Notes under the pieces: generated by a model
The model's database searches: none
The model's input: the letters and a program-made list of their open reading frames with translations, nothing else
What the model was told of the DNA's origin: nothing
Shown: piece after piece, positions 43,036 through 51,411 of the stretch
Layout of the letters: every line of letters begins with the position of its first letter
How positions within the stretch are numbered: position 1 is the stretch's first letter
Position numbers and translations under genes: made by a program
NCBI RefSeq assembly: GCF_009696325.1
Contig: NZ_VUME01000002.1
Span: 176,217-240,216, forward strand
Length of the DNA stretch: 64,000 nt
Origin: Collinsella sp. WCA1-178-WT-3 (M1)
GTDB lineage: Bacteria; Actinomycetota; Coriobacteriia; Coriobacteriales; Coriobacteriaceae
Direction: 5' to 3'

Positions 43036-43968
43036 ATGTTCTACACGCTAACCGCTAACCCGGCTGTCGACATGACGGTTTCGAGCTCTCCGCTCGAGCC
43101 CGACGAGAACGTCCGCACCGGCTCGGCCAGCTACACGGCTAACGGCAAGGGCCTCGACGTGTCCTTCGCCTTTAAGAAGATGGGCGTCGACACCGTCGCG
43201 CTCGGCTTCTTCGCCGGCTTCACGGGCAAGTTCATCGTCGAGGAGGTCATGAACCTGGGTTGCCTGTGCCGCCCGGTCTGGACCGACGGCATCACGCGTA
43301 TCAACACCTATGTCAACGATGGCCAGCACGAGTACGGCATCCTTAACCCCGGCGCCCCGATTACGCCGGAGCACCAGAAGGAGCTCTACAACATCCTGGA
43401 CACCGCGGGCGATCTTGAGTGCCTGATCGTCTCCGGCTCCGTGCCTCCCAAAGCTACGCCCGACTTCCTGGCTCAGGTCATGGATCACGCTCAGGCTCGT
43501 GGCGCCGACGTCGTCCTGGACCTGTCTTCCGACAAGCTCAAGGAGCTCGCTCACAAGAAGCCGCTGCTCATCAAGCCGAACCATCACGAGATGAAGGCCA
43601 TCTTTGGCGTGCCGGTCGACACCGACGACGAGGTCCGCGTTGCTATGAAGATGGCTCACGATGCCGGCGTCCAGAACGTGCTGCTCACCCGTGGTAGCCG
43701 CGGCGACGCTTACTTCTCCAACGGCGAGGACATCTGGTACGCTAAGCGTGAGTTCAACATCAAGCTGGTCTCTTCCGTCTGCGCCGGCGACTGCACGCTC
43801 GCTGCGTTCCTGCACAAGTGGTACAGGGATCGCGACAACGTCGAGGAGGCCATGAAGCTCGCTATGGCCACCGGCGCCAACGTTGCCGAGTCCGTGGGCA
43901 TCGGCGACTTCGGTCACGTCGATGAGTATAGTAAGCGCGTTGCTGTCCGCAAGCTCGATCGCAAGTAA
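43036..43968 (+). CDS. fruK: 1-phosphofructokinase (PfkB family), copy 1
   Basis: PfkB-family sugar kinases of this type convert fructose-1-phosphate, the product of FruA, to fructose-1,6-bisphosphate. The 310-residue protein begins FYTLTANPAVDMTV, the hallmark of FruK/LacC, with the sugar-binding NGKGLDVSFAF and the catalytic SVCAGDCTLAAFL, where Asp is the base and the usual GAGDS reads CAGDC. It follows ptsI after 74 bp, with GGGGG near the start. A second, equally long copy lies 226 bp downstream. Substrate could also be tagatose-6-phosphate (LacC type), but the fructose PTS context favours fructose-1-phosphate. Confidence 0.88.
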   Translation: MFYTLTANPAVDMTVSSSPLEPDENVRTGSASYTANGKGLDVSFAFKKMGVDTVALGFFAGFTGKFIVEEVMNLGCLCRPVWTDGITRINTYVNDGQHEYGILNPGAPITPEHQKELYNILDTAGDLECLIVSGSVPPKATPDFLAQVMDHAQARGADVVLDLSSDKLKELAHKKPLLIKPNHHEMKAIFGVPVDTDDEVRVAMKMAHDAGVQNVLLTRGSRGDAYFSNGEDIWYAKREFNIKLVSSVCAGDCTLAAFLHKWYRDRDNVEEAMKLAMATGANVAESVGIGDFGHVDEYSKRVAVRKLDRK

Positions 43969-43997
43969 GCGAAACGCTACATATTCTTGACCATATG

Positions 43998-44027
43998 GCG
44001 CCCCGGTTTAAGCCGGGGCGCTTATTT
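43998..44027 (+). terminator. Intrinsic terminator between the two phosphofructokinase genes
   Basis: A 9-bp perfect GC stem (43998-44006 with 44013-44021), 6-nt loop, followed by TTATTTG. Confidence 0.7.
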
Positions 44028-44154
44028 GTAAATTGCAAATGAGCTTCAGGGCAAGCACTCCTGATTTTTTGCCCCGCCTTGCTGCTTTTCTGTCGACCTG
44101 CACGCGTTCTACACTGTTCGCCGAGTTGCTATGGTCTTTTCACAAGACGTGGAA

Positions 44155-44160
44155 TATACT
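44155..44160 (+). promoter_or_regulatory. -10 box and flanking TTTCA/TGAAA motifs before the second phosphofructokinase gene
   Basis: TATACT lies 35 bp before the start codon. CTTTTCAC (44136-44143), TTTCAT (just after the -10) and GTGAAAGG (about 44180-44187) surround it and resemble the half-sites upstream of fruA. Confidence 0.4.
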
Positions 44161-44194
44161 TTCATTATCACGTTGCTTTGTGAAAGGAACATTC

Positions 44195-45127
44195 ATGATT
44201 TACACGCTCACTGCAAATCCCGCCATTGATTACAACATTTCCTGCGACGGACTTTCCGCCAACACCGTCACCCGCACGCGCAACGCGGTCTATACGCCCA
44301 ATGGCAAGGGTCTCAACGTCTCGTTCACCCTCGATCACTACGGTGTCGACACCACGATCCTGGGCTTTTTTGCCGGCTTCTCAGGCGAGTATATCGTCAA
44401 GGGCGCCGAGGCCCTGGGTGTGCCCGTCAAGCCCGTGTGGACTGACGGCATCACGCGCGTCAACGTTTTCCTCAACGCCGGTCCCGATATCGAGTACAAC
44501 ATGGTCAATGCAGGCGCTGCCATCAATGCTGCCAACGAGCAGGAGATGTTTGAGCTCATCGACTCGCTCGACGACATGACCTGCCTGGTCATTAGCGGCT
44601 CGCTGCCCCCCAACACCTCCGAGGGTTTCCTGGCCGAGGTTCTTCGCCGTGTTAAGGCAAAGGGTGCCGAGTTCGTGCTCGATATTTCGAGCCATCAGCT
44701 GGCCGATCTCATTGCCATGGAGCCGTTGCTCATTAAGCCCAACGACGACGAGCTGCTTGACATCTTTGGCATTAAGGTGAGCGGTGGCGACGACGAGTCC
44801 GTTAAGTGCGCTATGGCTGAGCTGCACGCCAAGGGCGCTAAGAATGTGCTGCTGACCCTTGGTGGCGACGGCGCGTACTTCTCCAACGGCGAGCACATTT
44901 GGTTTGCCAAACGCACCTTTGAGGTCAAGCTGCTCTCGACGGTCTGCGCCGGCGATTCCTCGCTTGCCGCCTTCCTGTCCGTGTGGCACGATGCCCCCGA
45001 GTGCGTCGAGGACGCCCTGCGCCTCTCGATGGCAACCGGTGCCAACGTGGTCGAGTGCCCTGGTTTGGGCGATTTTGCCAAGGTGGACGAATATAAGAAG
45101 CACATCGATATTCGCCAGGTCTGCTAA
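44195..45127 (+). CDS. fruK: 1-phosphofructokinase (PfkB family), copy 2
   Basis: A second 310-residue PfkB-family kinase, clearly a paralogue of the gene 226 bp upstream: IYTLTANPAIDYNI, NGKGLNVSFTLDHYGVDTTILGFF-like core, and STVCAGDSSLAAFLS with the catalytic Asp. The two proteins are equal in length but differ over much of their sequence, so the duplication is old or the copies have different substrates. It has its own terminator-separated unit, its own -10 box and AAGGAAC before the ATG, whereas copy 1 probably reads from ptsI. The upstream frame from 44033 is not supported by similarity. Confidence 0.88.
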   Translation: MIYTLTANPAIDYNISCDGLSANTVTRTRNAVYTPNGKGLNVSFTLDHYGVDTTILGFFAGFSGEYIVKGAEALGVPVKPVWTDGITRVNVFLNAGPDIEYNMVNAGAAINAANEQEMFELIDSLDDMTCLVISGSLPPNTSEGFLAEVLRRVKAKGAEFVLDISSHQLADLIAMEPLLIKPNDDELLDIFGIKVSGGDDESVKCAMAELHAKGAKNVLLTLGGDGAYFSNGEHIWFAKRTFEVKLLSTVCAGDSSLAAFLSVWHDAPECVEDALRLSMATGANVVECPGLGDFAKVDEYKKHIDIRQVC

Positions 45128-45151
45128 CCGTTTAGACATATCGTTGCCGAT

Positions 45152-45184
45152 CACCCGCTTTGGATCTTCGAGGCGGGTGTTTTT
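45152..45184 (+). terminator. Intrinsic terminator after the second phosphofructokinase gene
   Basis: A 7-bp stem CACCCGC/GCGGGTG with a loop of 14 nt is followed by TTTTT. Confidence 0.75.
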
Positions 45185-45319
45185 ATCTGTTGGCCGCATG
45201 GGCTCTGCTGTCTCGTTCGCGCGAATCGATGATGTGATTCCATGTGCGCTCACGCTCGTTTCTTGCTAGACTGCTTGAGAACCATCGTTTAACGCTTGCA
45301 AGCGTAGGAGGCCATAGGT

Positions 45320-46714
45320 ATGTGTAATGTTTCGCTCAACGGTACGCAGCCCACAGATGCCTCCCTGCGTGTGCTACGTGCGCTTGAGGACGCCGGTCTC
45401 GAGGCCTGGTTCGTAGGCGGTTGGGTGCGTGACGCCCTGATGGGACGTCCCAGCCACGATGTTGACATGTGCTGTAGCGGCCTGTGGCAAGAGTCCAAGG
45501 CGGCGCTCGAGGCAGCCGGCATTGCGGTGGTTGAGTCGGGCATAAAATTTGGCGGCATTACCGCCCTTTGTGACGATGAGCGTATTGAGGTCACGACGTA
45601 TCGCCTGGACGGTTTTTACACCGATGGTCGCCATCCCCAGAGTGTGGAGCGTGCGGCGTCGCTTGAGGACGATCTGGCACGTCGTGACTTTACCGTTAAC
45701 GCCATGGCTTGGCATCCCCAGCGCGGTCTTGTCGACCGTTATGATGGCCAGGGCGACCTGGAGCGTAAGCTGATTCGTGCCGTCGGAGATCCCAAGCGTC
45801 GCTTTAATGAGGATGCGCTTCGCATGCTGCGCGCCGTGCGTTTTGCCTGCCGTCTGGATTTTATGATCGAGCCTAAGACCAAGCAGGCGCTTGCCGAGTG
45901 CTCGCCGCTGCTCGATGCCGTGGCACGCGAACGCGTGGGCATTGAGCTCGAGGGGATTCTATCGACCGGCCACGGGGGAGACGCGATGCTACGCTATCCC
46001 GAGCTTGTTTGCGCCGCCGTGCCCGAGCTTGCGCCGGCTCGTGGGTTTGACCAGCGCAGCGTCTACCACGCCTTTAATGTCTACGAACATATCGCTCGCG
46101 TTTTGACGGTAGCGGGGGAGCTGGCGCTGTGTGACGGTGTGGCGCCTTCGTCGAGCTTAATGTGGGCAGCGTTTTTGCACGATGTCTCCAAGCCCGATTG
46201 CTTTACGGTCGATCATGCGGGCAGCGGCCACTTTTACGGTCATCCTGAGCTTGGTGCCAAGAAAGCGCGCGCTATTATGGATCGCTTGGCGCTTTCGCAC
46301 GATTTGGTTCGCGACGTGTGTCTGCTTATCAGGTTTCACGATAAGCCGTTGCGCCCCGAGCGCTCCTGTTTGCTCAATATGATGCGCTCGCTTTCGGGTG
46401 AGGGCGTCGACACGCCGCGTTTGATTGACGAGCTTATGGACCTTAAGCGTGCCGATACGCTGGGTAAGGCACCGTCGTGCTTCTATTACGTCGAGACGAT
46501 CGAGGAGATGCGTTCGCTCGCCCACGAACTGTTGGAAGCGGGGGAGCCCTATACGCTTAAGATGCTTGGCATTAACGGAGGGGACCTGATTCGCGCCGGC
46601 GTCAAGCCGGGGCCTGAGCTGGGACAGCTTCTCAACGTCGCCCTCGACGCCGTGATCGAGAAGAACATTCCCAACACCCGCGAGGCACTTCTGGCCCACC
46701 TCAACCTGGGGTAG
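45320..46714 (+). CDS. cca: CCA tRNA nucleotidyltransferase
   Basis: It adds or repairs the 3' CCA of tRNAs. The 464-residue class II nucleotidyltransferase has FVGGWVRDALMGRPSHDVDM (about 31-50), RRDFTVNAMAW, the RRFNEDALRMLRAVRFACRL block and an HD domain with AAFLHDVSKPDCF (about 282-294). The HD domain could give phosphatase activity; a poly(A) polymerase role is the family alternative. Both tRNA genes after it encode CCA themselves. The TAG stop lies inside the left arm of a family A inverted repeat. Confidence 0.93.
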   Translation: MCNVSLNGTQPTDASLRVLRALEDAGLEAWFVGGWVRDALMGRPSHDVDMCCSGLWQESKAALEAAGIAVVESGIKFGGITALCDDERIEVTTYRLDGFYTDGRHPQSVERAASLEDDLARRDFTVNAMAWHPQRGLVDRYDGQGDLERKLIRAVGDPKRRFNEDALRMLRAVRFACRLDFMIEPKTKQALAECSPLLDAVARERVGIELEGILSTGHGGDAMLRYPELVCAAVPELAPARGFDQRSVYHAFNVYEHIARVLTVAGELALCDGVAPSSSLMWAAFLHDVSKPDCFTVDHAGSGHFYGHPELGAKKARAIMDRLALSHDLVRDVCLLIRFHDKPLRPERSCLLNMMRSLSGEGVDTPRLIDELMDLKRADTLGKAPSCFYYVETIEEMRSLAHELLEAGEPYTLKMLGINGGDLIRAGVKPGPELGQLLNVALDAVIEKNIPNTREALLAHLNLG

Positions 46715-46818
46715 CTCATTTGGGACGGGGCTTTTTTAGCTACCCCCGCTGTCAATAGGACGAACAATAGTGATTCTGGCAGGGGTAGCTAAAAAAGCCC
46801 CGTCCCAAATGAGCTACC
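46710..46818. repeat. Long inverted repeat, family A copy 2 (37-bp perfect arms)
   Basis: The arms 46710-46746 and 46782-46818 are perfect reverse complements and, with a 2-nt bulge, extend a further 7 bp into the cca coding end. The inner 27 bp match copy 1 at 13961-14067; the 35-nt loop does not. The cca stop codon (46712-46714) is inside the left arm. Confidence 0.85.
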
Positions 46819-46878
46819 AGGTTGACCTGTGTGTTCCATAACCTCACGACAAAATTTGGGCCAATTTGGAATTTCTTC

Positions 46879-46907
46879 TTGCGCTCGCGTTTTTTGTCCC
46901 GTAATAT
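46879..46907 (+). promoter_or_regulatory. Candidate promoter of the tRNA-Glu pair
   Basis: TTGCGC (46879-46884), a 17-bp spacer and TAATAT (46902-46907) lie 35 bp before the first tRNA. Confidence 0.45.
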
Positions 46908-46941
46908 ATGTCCTCGCAGCACGGCAGTGCAGATGTCATGT

Positions 46942-47018
46942 GGCCCGTTCGTCTAGCGGTTTAGGACGCCGCCCTCTCAAGGCGGAGATCACCAGTTCGA
47001 ATCTGGTACGGGCTACCA
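46942..47018 (+). tRNA. tRNA-Glu (anticodon CTC), copy 1
   Basis: A 77-nt cloverleaf. The acceptor stem GGCCCGT pairs with ACGGGCT (one G-T), the anticodon arm is CCGCC-CTCTCAA-GGCGG with anticodon CTC at the centre of the loop, and the T arm is CCAG-TTCGAAT-CTGG. The CCA end is encoded. Confidence 0.95.
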
Positions 47019-47040
47019 CTTCTTTTCTGCTGAGGCTTAT

Positions 47041-47117
47041 GGCCCGTTCGTCTAGCGGTTTAGGACGCCGCCCTCTCAAGGCGGAGATCACCAGTTCGAA
47101 TCTGGTACGGGCTACCA
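47041..47117 (+). tRNA. tRNA-Glu (anticodon CTC), copy 2
   Basis: Identical in all 77 positions to the copy 22 nt upstream, with the same encoded CCA. The two are probably cut from one transcript, which ends at the terminator just downstream. Confidence 0.95.
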
Positions 47118-47127
47118 AGTTTTGGAT

Positions 47128-47160
47128 ACCCGACCTTCTTTTCGAAGGGCGGGTTTTTTT
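47128..47160 (+). terminator. Intrinsic terminator after the tRNA pair
   Basis: An 11-bp stem with one mismatch (47128-47138 with 47144-47154) is followed by seven T. Confidence 0.85.
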
Positions 47161-47269
47161 ATTACCTGCGGGCTTGTCTGTTAATCCCATTTGCCCCATA
47201 GCTTTACGTTTTGCTTATCTCTCATACGGGTACAATAGGCCAGATACATTGACGGTCAGAAGGAGCCTC

Positions 47270-48562
47270 ATGACGGAGTCCTCTCAGCATACCCCAAAGC
47301 CTCAAGTCGATGTTTCGGGCGGCGATGACAACAAGAGCGCACGTCGTGGTGCCATCTTTATTGGCATTGTGCTGGTGGGCTATATCGTCTATTTGGTCGT
47401 GACCGGTCAGATGGGTCAGTTCTGGGCCGCCATGGCTAGCGTTCAGGCGCCGTGGCTCGCTGCCGCGTGCTTCTGCATGTTCCTATACTTGTTTTTTGGC
47501 ATCGTGGCGTACGCGATTGCCGTATGGCTCGATCCCAATTCGCCTGTCGGCATCCGCGACCTCATTTCGGTCGAGGCGAGCGGCATCTTCTTTGGCAACC
47601 TGACACCCATGATGATGGGCTCCACGCCTGCCCAGATTTATCGCCTGACCAAAGCCGGCCAAAATGTGGGCGAAGCGGGTGCCACGCAATTCACCCGCTT
47701 TATCGTGTACCAGTTTGGTTTGGTGGCATGGGGTGCCATTCTGCTGCTCGCCCGCATGCCGTTTTTCGCCGAGCGCTATGGCGACATGACGCTGCTTTGC
47801 GTCTTTAGTTTTGGCGGCCACTGCTGCATTCTTCTTGGCATCTTTGCCGTGGCGTTGATGCCCAAGACCGTCACGCGCGTTGCACATTGTATTATCAATT
47901 GGCTCGAGCGCATGGGCGTTTCCGCTACTAAGATCGAGGGCTGGCGTACCTTTGTCGATGGCGAGATCTACTCGTTCTCCGAGAAATTCAAACTCTCTGC
48001 CGGCCATTTTTCGTCCATGCTGCTCACGGTCGTCATCACCATGTTGCAGCTGGCGTTTTTCTACCTGGTTCCGTATTTTTTGATGCTTGCCTTTGGTCAG
48101 TACGACGTTGACTTTTTCTCGGTCATGGCGGCGAGTGCTTTTGTACAGCTGTTGAGTTCCGCCGTCCCGCTGCCTGGCGGCACCGGTGGTGCCGAGGGCG
48201 GCTTCGCGTTGTTCCTGGGTCACTTTTTTGGCACGGCGGCGACTGCCGGCTATCTGCTTTGGCGTCTGATCACCTTTATCGCGCCGACCATTTTGGCCGC
48301 TCCTCTTTTGGGCCTTAAGAGCGCTCATAACGAGAGTATCCATGCGCGCTGGGACCGTATGATGTGCAAGCTCGGGCGCACTCCTCAGAAGCCTTCTGCG
48401 TCCGTTAAGGCACATCCAACCTCTCAGGTTACCGTGGACCCCAACCAGCATGCTCAAAAGACTGCTGTGGCCTCTAAACCGGCACGGAAGACCTATGTTC
48501 GTCAGACTGGCGACGGTATCCGCGTTTCCCCTGCGGCGCTCAATAAAAAGAAGCGGCCCTAG
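47270..48562 (+). CDS. Flippase-like / lysylphosphatidylglycerol synthase TM-region family protein (UPF0104)
   Basis: A 430-residue membrane protein with about seven to eight hydrophobic segments between residues 25 and 360, and a hydrophilic basic tail of about 75 residues. The family marker PLPGGTGGAEGGFALF (about 303-318) and the early VEASGIFFGNLTPMMMGSTPAQIYRL region fit the UPF0104 domain, also found as the flippase part of MprF. No C-terminal aminoacyl-transferase domain is present, so it is not a full MprF. AGGAG precedes the ATG at 47270. TACAAT at 47231-47236 may be the -10 box. The frame runs open back through both tRNA genes, which is not meaningful. Confidence 0.85.
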   Translation: MTESSQHTPKPQVDVSGGDDNKSARRGAIFIGIVLVGYIVYLVVTGQMGQFWAAMASVQAPWLAAACFCMFLYLFFGIVAYAIAVWLDPNSPVGIRDLISVEASGIFFGNLTPMMMGSTPAQIYRLTKAGQNVGEAGATQFTRFIVYQFGLVAWGAILLLARMPFFAERYGDMTLLCVFSFGGHCCILLGIFAVALMPKTVTRVAHCIINWLERMGVSATKIEGWRTFVDGEIYSFSEKFKLSAGHFSSMLLTVVITMLQLAFFYLVPYFLMLAFGQYDVDFFSVMAASAFVQLLSSAVPLPGGTGGAEGGFALFLGHFFGTAATAGYLLWRLITFIAPTILAAPLLGLKSAHNESIHARWDRMMCKLGRTPQKPSASVKAHPTSQVTVDPNQHAQKTAVASKPARKTYVRQTGDGIRVSPAALNKKKRP

Positions 48563-48698
48563 AGCCCAGTTGGTGAGTCGTGCGTTCTTAATGATGGTCG
48601 TCATTGCGATGCTAGATGTAGGATAATCCTCTTACGTTGATTATCTCCCACTTGTACAGGAGCTATAGGTGGGCAGTTGACATGAAGGGGACACGTCT

Positions 48699-49310
48699 AT
48701 GGCCACCACTAAACCGCGCCTTGACCGCCGCATCGTTCGCAGTCGCAATGCGATTCTTTCGGCATTCGAGCGACTGCTGATGGAAAAGCCCCTCGCCGAT
48801 ATTACGGTGAGCGCCATCGCGCGCGAGGCAAATGTCGACCGTAAGACCTTCTACGTGCACTTTGGCACGGTGGACGGCTTGCTCGATGCCATTGCCGTGG
48901 ATGTGGTCGAGATGATTGTCGACTCAGTCGAGAAGACGCTTTCCTCTATGGGCGGTAACACCAACGAGCGCGCACTCGGAGCGGCGGCGACCTTCTTCAA
49001 AACCGTTAACGAGGCGCTGTGCAACAATTTGGTGCTCAATCGCCAGCTGATTGAAAACATTCCGCTCGACGACTTTATGGCTCGTCTTCGTGCGCCGCTC
49101 GAACATGAGATTGCCGAGCGCGATCTGCTGCCCCAAGGTCTCAAGGACGAGATGTTCGATTACTACCTGGCGTTTTTGCTGTCCGGTATTATCGGTATCT
49201 ATCGCACGTGGGCATTATCCGACGGATCGGTTCCCATCGAGCGCGTCTCGGCGGTCGCCAACGACCTGACCCTGAACGGCCTTTCGAGCCTAGAGACCCG
49301 TTTGTCTTAG
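48699..49310 (+). CDS. TetR-family transcriptional regulator
   Basis: A 203-residue regulator with an N-terminal TetR helix-turn-helix (ILSAFERLLMEKPLADITVSAIAREANVDRKTFYVHFGTVDGLLDAI, about 19-65) and a diverged C-terminal ligand domain. The C-terminal part resembles the TetR_C_8-like group, but the ligand is unknown. AGGGGAC lies before the ATG. Neighbours are the flippase-like gene upstream and an unrelated accessory gene downstream, so its target is not clear from context. Confidence 0.88.
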   Translation: MATTKPRLDRRIVRSRNAILSAFERLLMEKPLADITVSAIAREANVDRKTFYVHFGTVDGLLDAIAVDVVEMIVDSVEKTLSSMGGNTNERALGAAATFFKTVNEALCNNLVLNRQLIENIPLDDFMARLRAPLEHEIAERDLLPQGLKDEMFDYYLAFLLSGIIGIYRTWALSDGSVPIERVSAVANDLTLNGLSSLETRLS

Positions 49311-49403
49311 TGCGGTATCCCCTGGAGCTCCCTTGCCGTTTAGGTCGTCTATCCGTAGTGTGATGCTCGATTGATTGGGATGAATCTGACTAAATACGCC
49401 CGG

Positions 49404-49435
49404 CGATACCCGAAAGATCGGTATCGGTTTTCTTG
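49404..49435 (+). terminator. Terminator after the TetR gene
   Basis: A 7-bp stem (49404-49410 with 49420-49426) is followed by GTTTTCTT. Confidence 0.5.
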
Positions 49436-49477
49436 AATTATTGCTGGAGAGTGATAAAACCTAATTTAGGTTGTTTT

Positions 49478-49570
49478 GAACCCGGTGACTATGGCCTGAT
49501 TCTGATGGATATTCAGATGTTTGTTATGGACGGGCAACGTAGCAATAAAACAGAGATTGAAATAATACGT
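49478..49570 (+). pseudogene. Fragment of a response-regulator receiver domain
   Basis: Translated in the frame of the following gene, this stretch reads PGDYGLILMDIQMFVMDG, which matches the phospho-acceptor segment of receiver domains (usually YDLILMDIQMPVMDG). The pattern is typical of hybrid histidine kinases from Firmicutes. The rest of the receiver is missing. It is best read as a leftover of a larger gene that came with, or was cut by, the GGDEF gene. Confidence 0.65.
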
Positions 49571-51166
49571 ATGAATAATATCGTTTCCTTGTTTATGTTT
49601 AGTCGTTGTGAATATGAGAAAGTAAAGCGGAATGCATGGGAAGAAAACTGGAAAGCCATGCGGCTGTATTCTGTTGTGGCGCTTGTTGCCTTTGTAGTCA
49701 TAACGCTGCTGAGTACGGTTTCTCTGAGTATCGGAAAATATAAATGGGTGTATCTGGCCTATACGTTCCTTTCTTTGCTCTATTTTTGCATTTCTCGTTG
49801 TCAACTTAGTAGCTTCTTGGGGAAAGAGCTGGTTGTATACAGCTTTTTTGCCGCGCTGTTGCTGTTCGGCATTATTACGGGAACGGTGATTACGCCGGAG
49901 GAGCTCACGGTCAACTACATTGTGTTCATGATGGTAGCGCCGCTGCTGTTTACCGCTAGAGCGGCGGTCATGAACGGGCTGATTCTGAGCAGTATGCTGC
50001 TCTATATCGGACTTGCTTTCTTTGCGCAGCATAACCCAATTCTATCCAAAAACCTCGTGAATGTTATTTTGTACGGGGTGCTGAGTATGTTTATGACTGC
50101 CACGATGATGCGAAGCAAGCTCCAGAGAATTCTGTACCATAAGGAAATGGAAGCGTTGGAAGTCAGCAAGCGCGAATCGCAGGAACGACTCCTGAATTAC
50201 GAGAGATTTCTCACGGACATGGTTCGGTATGCCGCTTCGGAAGCAACTCCGGACAAAGTACTGAATCAACTGGTGGAGTATATCGGACAGCGTGTGACCG
50301 CCGATCGAGCGTACATCTTTGAACAGAATCACCGCGGAACGTTTGACAACACCTACGAGTGGTGCAAAGCGGGCGTACCCAAAGAAAAAGATAACCTGCA
50401 GGATGTGCCGTATGAAGGCATCATTGAAACATGGTGTGCACAATATCAAGAATCCAACAATGCCATCATCCATGACATTGAAGAATGCAAAAAAACAAGC
50501 GAAGCTATCTATGAACGGCTGAAACCCCAGGGTGTCAATACCTTTGTGACAGGGCCAATCAAAATCAACGGCAAGATGGTCGGATTCTACGGTGTGGACA
50601 ATCCTCCCAAAGAGAAACTGCACGAGATTTCGAATGAGATGGATATGATCGAGTTTATGGTCTCTTTTATGATAAGACTGCGCGATAATGCGAATGCACT
50701 GGAGCACAGTGCATTATATGACCAGCTCACAGATTGTAAAAACAGAAAAGCACTGGATTGGGCGTACACAGAAAAGCTGGGGAAGTACTTTCCCCTGGCG
50801 GTTGTCATGTGCGACCTAAATGGCCTAAAGGAAATAAATGACCAAAAGGGACATGACGCCGGTGATAAAGCCATTGTGCAGACCGCACAGACGCTGAAAT
50901 CTGTGTTCGGAAAGCGTCATGTGTATCGGCTTGGCGGAGATGAGTTCATTGCGGTTCTGCCAAACATCACACATCCGGCGTTTCAGAAACTACTGGAAAC
51001 GGCAAAAAGCCAACTGGGGGCTACCGCGTCCCTCGGTACGACCATAAGCGGCACAAAGGACACGGATTTTGAGTCGCTTCTGAAAGCCGCAGATGCGCAA
51101 ATGTATGAAAACAAGAGGCAATACTACATCGCGGCAGGGAATGATCGGAGAAAGCGCAGCTTGTGA
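49571..51166 (+). CDS. Membrane GAF-GGDEF protein, putative diguanylate cyclase
   Basis: A 531-residue protein likely to make cyclic di-GMP. About five or six membrane helices lie between residues 25 and 180, followed by a short coiled coil, a GAF-like sensor domain (about 200-360, with AYIFEQNH and the FVTGPIKINGKMVGFYGVDNPP end) and a GGDEF domain whose active site is RLGGDEFIAVL, so it should be catalytically active. Base composition and codon use are clearly AT-richer than the neighbours, suggesting transfer from a Firmicute-like source. ATG 49571 is taken as start although its ribosome site is weak; the frame is open upstream through the receiver fragment. Confidence 0.82.
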   Translation: MNNIVSLFMFSRCEYEKVKRNAWEENWKAMRLYSVVALVAFVVITLLSTVSLSIGKYKWVYLAYTFLSLLYFCISRCQLSSFLGKELVVYSFFAALLLFGIITGTVITPEELTVNYIVFMMVAPLLFTARAAVMNGLILSSMLLYIGLAFFAQHNPILSKNLVNVILYGVLSMFMTATMMRSKLQRILYHKEMEALEVSKRESQERLLNYERFLTDMVRYAASEATPDKVLNQLVEYIGQRVTADRAYIFEQNHRGTFDNTYEWCKAGVPKEKDNLQDVPYEGIIETWCAQYQESNNAIIHDIEECKKTSEAIYERLKPQGVNTFVTGPIKINGKMVGFYGVDNPPKEKLHEISNEMDMIEFMVSFMIRLRDNANALEHSALYDQLTDCKNRKALDWAYTEKLGKYFPLAVVMCDLNGLKEINDQKGHDAGDKAIVQTAQTLKSVFGKRHVYRLGGDEFIAVLPNITHPAFQKLLETAKSQLGATASLGTTISGTKDTDFESLLKAADAQMYENKRQYYIAAGNDRRKRSL

Positions 51167-51411
51167 GAGGGAAAAGCTGCGCATATAAACGTAAAACTGC
51201 ACGGTATTTCACGACTTTGACTGCACAGGGCAGCACGGTTCGTGATGTCGCTTTCAAGCAGATGGATGTTGCATTTAATCAGTCTGAAAATGCCCAGATG
51301 AGCATTTCGCCTGGGCAAATAGTGCACCGCCTTTCATTAATCCTATTTTTCTCCGGTTGTTGTTTCGCTAAGATATAAGGCTTAGGAGACTATTACCGAA
51401 AGTAGGTTGGG
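51167..51411 (+). other. Intergenic region before the adhesin gene
   Basis: No gene is seen. A hairpin (GCGCAGCTT with AAGCTGCGC) straddles the end of the GGDEF gene at about 51155-51182, and a smaller one (TGCCCAG with CTGGGCA) lies at about 51290-51317. The first part is AT-richer like the GGDEF gene. A TAGGAG-type ribosome site is present about 25 nt before the adhesin ATG, which is rather far. Confidence 0.5.

Noticed and set aside
46829..47269. N-terminal extension of the flippase-like protein reading through both tRNA genes
   Set aside because: The repeated ARSSSGLGRRPLKAE sequence is just translated tRNA; the real start at 47270 has an AGGAG site.
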